Source of the DNA: Bacteroidota bacterium | Lineage (GTDB): Bacteria; Bacteroidota; Bacteroidia; NS11-12g; UBA955 | Length of the DNA stretch: 7,439 nucleotides | Direction of reading: 5' to 3' | Assembly (NCBI GenBank): GCA_009918425.1 | Contig: RGEC01000109.1 | Location: 1 to 7,439 of the forward strand | In this document: piece by piece, positions 6,324-7,439 of the stretch | How positions within the stretch are numbered: the stretch's first letter is position 1 | Layout: the number at the start of each line of letters is the position of its first letter | Notes under the pieces: model-generated | Seen by the model: only the letters and a program-made list of their open reading frames with translations | Told to the model about the DNA's origin: nothing | The model's database searches: none | Translations under genes and position numbers: made by a program

Positions 6324-7439
6324 CAATTATAAATATTCAGAATAACAGATGAAATATCATACAAATTCTGTTCCTTAAATTCGCCGCACATAACCTGCAT
6401 GCCAATGGGCAATCCTGAAGACGTTGTTTTTACGGGAATGCTAATGGCACAATTGCCTGCAATATTGGCCTGCACCGTGAACAAATCTGCCAAATACATG
6501 GCTATGGGGTTTTTGGCTTTTTCACCCAGCTTAAATGCCGGTGTGCTGGTAGTAGGGATAAGAATTGCGTCGGCATTTGAAAGTACTTCCCGGGTTTTGT
6601 TTTGTATGATGCGCCTTACCTTCTGTGCCTTGCTGTAGTAAGCATCGTAATAATCGCTGCTGAGCACAAAAGTTCCGAGCATGATACGGCGTTTAACTTC
6701 TTCACCAAAGCCTTCGCTGCGGCTGAGGGTAAAGGTTGATTCGAGATCGGTGGCATGCGCACTGCGGTGCCCGTATAGCAAACCACTGTAACGACTAAGA
6801 TTGCTGCTGGCTTCTGCCGTAGTAAGCACATAATAGGTAGGCACCAGATAATCAAGGTATTCAAAATCGAAGTAAGTAACGGTATGGCCCTGATCTTGCA
6901 GCGATTTGATTAATAATTCTGTAGCCGATTTCACCTCGGGATCCAGGCCGGGATGTTCTATGGCCTGACGCATCACGGAAAACGTATATTTATTGTCCGT
7001 CGTTGCCGGTTGATAACGGGGCGCAGGTTTGTCAGAAACGGTTGCATCGTATTCATCCGGGCCTGCCATGATCTCCGTTAGAAGCATATTGTCTTCCAGG
7101 CTGCGGGTAATAGGCCCTATCTGATCGAAACTGCTGGCATAGGCAAGCAAACCCCAGCGGCTTATAAGACCATAGGTTGGTTTGATGCCGAACAATCCGC
7201 AAAATGCAGCCGGCTGACGGATTGACCCCCCTGTATCGCTTCCCAGGGAAGCGTGTACCATGTTGGCTTGCACAGCCACAGCGCTTCCCCCGCTGCTGCC
7301 ACCGGGAACCCTATCAGTATCCGCAGCATTTCTCACCGGGCCAAAGGCTGAATTTTCATTAGAAGCACCCATCGCAAATTCGTCGCAATTGGTACGTCCG
7401 AGAATGATTGCATCTTCATCGAGCAGACGCTGTACGGCG
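6323..7439 (-). CDS. gatA: Glu-tRNA(Gln)/Asp-tRNA(Asn) amidotransferase subunit A, 5' end beyond window
   Basis: GatA is the amidase subunit of the cytoplasmic GatCAB complex. It releases ammonia from glutamine, which GatB uses to convert Glu-tRNA(Gln) or Asp-tRNA(Asn) to the amidated form. The frame stays open to the right edge, giving 371 visible residues; the family has roughly 470-490, so about 100 N-terminal residues are missing. The visible part starts before IILGRTNCDEFAMGASNENS, which is GatA-typical. The amidase signature GGSSGGSA carries the cis-Ser (codon at 7297-7295). SDTGGSIRQPA carries the nucleophilic Ser (codon at 7225-7223), 24 residues later as in known GatA. The catalytic Lys would lie beyond the window. 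The C-terminus GLPIGMQVMCGEF fits GatA rather than a generic amidase, although the family boundary is not absolute. gatB and gatC are not in this window. Its TGA overlaps the next ATG, making it the upstream member of a likely three-gene unit. Confidence 0.93.
   Translation of the reverse strand, partial: AVQRLLDEDAIILGRTNCDEFAMGASNENSAFGPVRNAADTDRVPGGSSGGSAVAVQANMVHASLGSDTGGSIRQPAAFCGLFGIKPTYGLISRWGLLAYASSFDQIGPITRSLEDNMLLTEIMAGPDEYDATVSDKPAPRYQPATTDNKYTFSVMRQAIEHPGLDPEVKSATELLIKSLQDQGHTVTYFDFEYLDYLVPTYYVLTTAEASSNLSRYSGLLYGHRSAHATDLESTFTLSRSEGFGEEVKRRIMLGTFVLSSDYYDAYYSKAQKVRRIIQNKTREVLSNADAILIPTTSTPAFKLGEKAKNPIAMYLADLFTVQANIAGNCAISIPVKTTSSGLPIGMQVMCGEFKEQNLYDISSVILNIYN

Overview
The window looks like chromosomal DNA from a member of the Bacteroidota. 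The signs are a CBM9-like/DUF5916 outer-membrane-type protein, a DUF1684 lipoprotein, the absence of Shine-Dalgarno sequences before the starts, and one exact match to the TAnnTTTG -7 promoter consensus of that phylum. The precise lineage cannot be read from the sequence.

From left to right there are six protein-coding genes, two of them cut by the window edges. (1) At 1-255, minus strand, is the N-terminal part of a small, AT-rich, unrecognised protein. (2) At 388-1002, minus, is a DUF1684-family lipoprotein. (3) At 1036-2859, plus, divergent from the lipoprotein, is a complete MsbA-like ABC exporter half-transporter. (4) At 2865-5039, minus, convergent with the exporter across only 5 bp, is a secreted CBM9-like/DUF5916 protein. 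(5) At 5046-6323, minus, is a secreted protein with an MltD-type lytic transglycosylase fold whose catalytic positions look lost, followed by a LysM domain. (6) At 6323-7439, minus, is most of gatA, the amidase subunit of the tRNA-dependent amidotransferase, with its 5' end beyond the window.

The three genes on the right (gatA, degenerate transglycosylase-LysM, DUF5916) are packed as one probable transcription unit running leftwards. The first junction is a one-base TGATG overlap. The second is a 6-bp gap followed by a TTG start. A housekeeping translation gene therefore appears to share a message with two cell-envelope genes. The lipoprotein and exporter share a 33-bp divergent start region holding a perfect inverted repeat. 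No stretch above 300 bp lacks a gene, and I see no RNA genes, CRISPR arrays, insertion sequences or attachment sites.

I do not see a clearly new multi-gene system. The most interesting points are the transglycosylase-like protein with substituted active-site residues, the tight gatA-envelope gene coupling with unusual start codons, and the low-GC unknown gene at the left edge.
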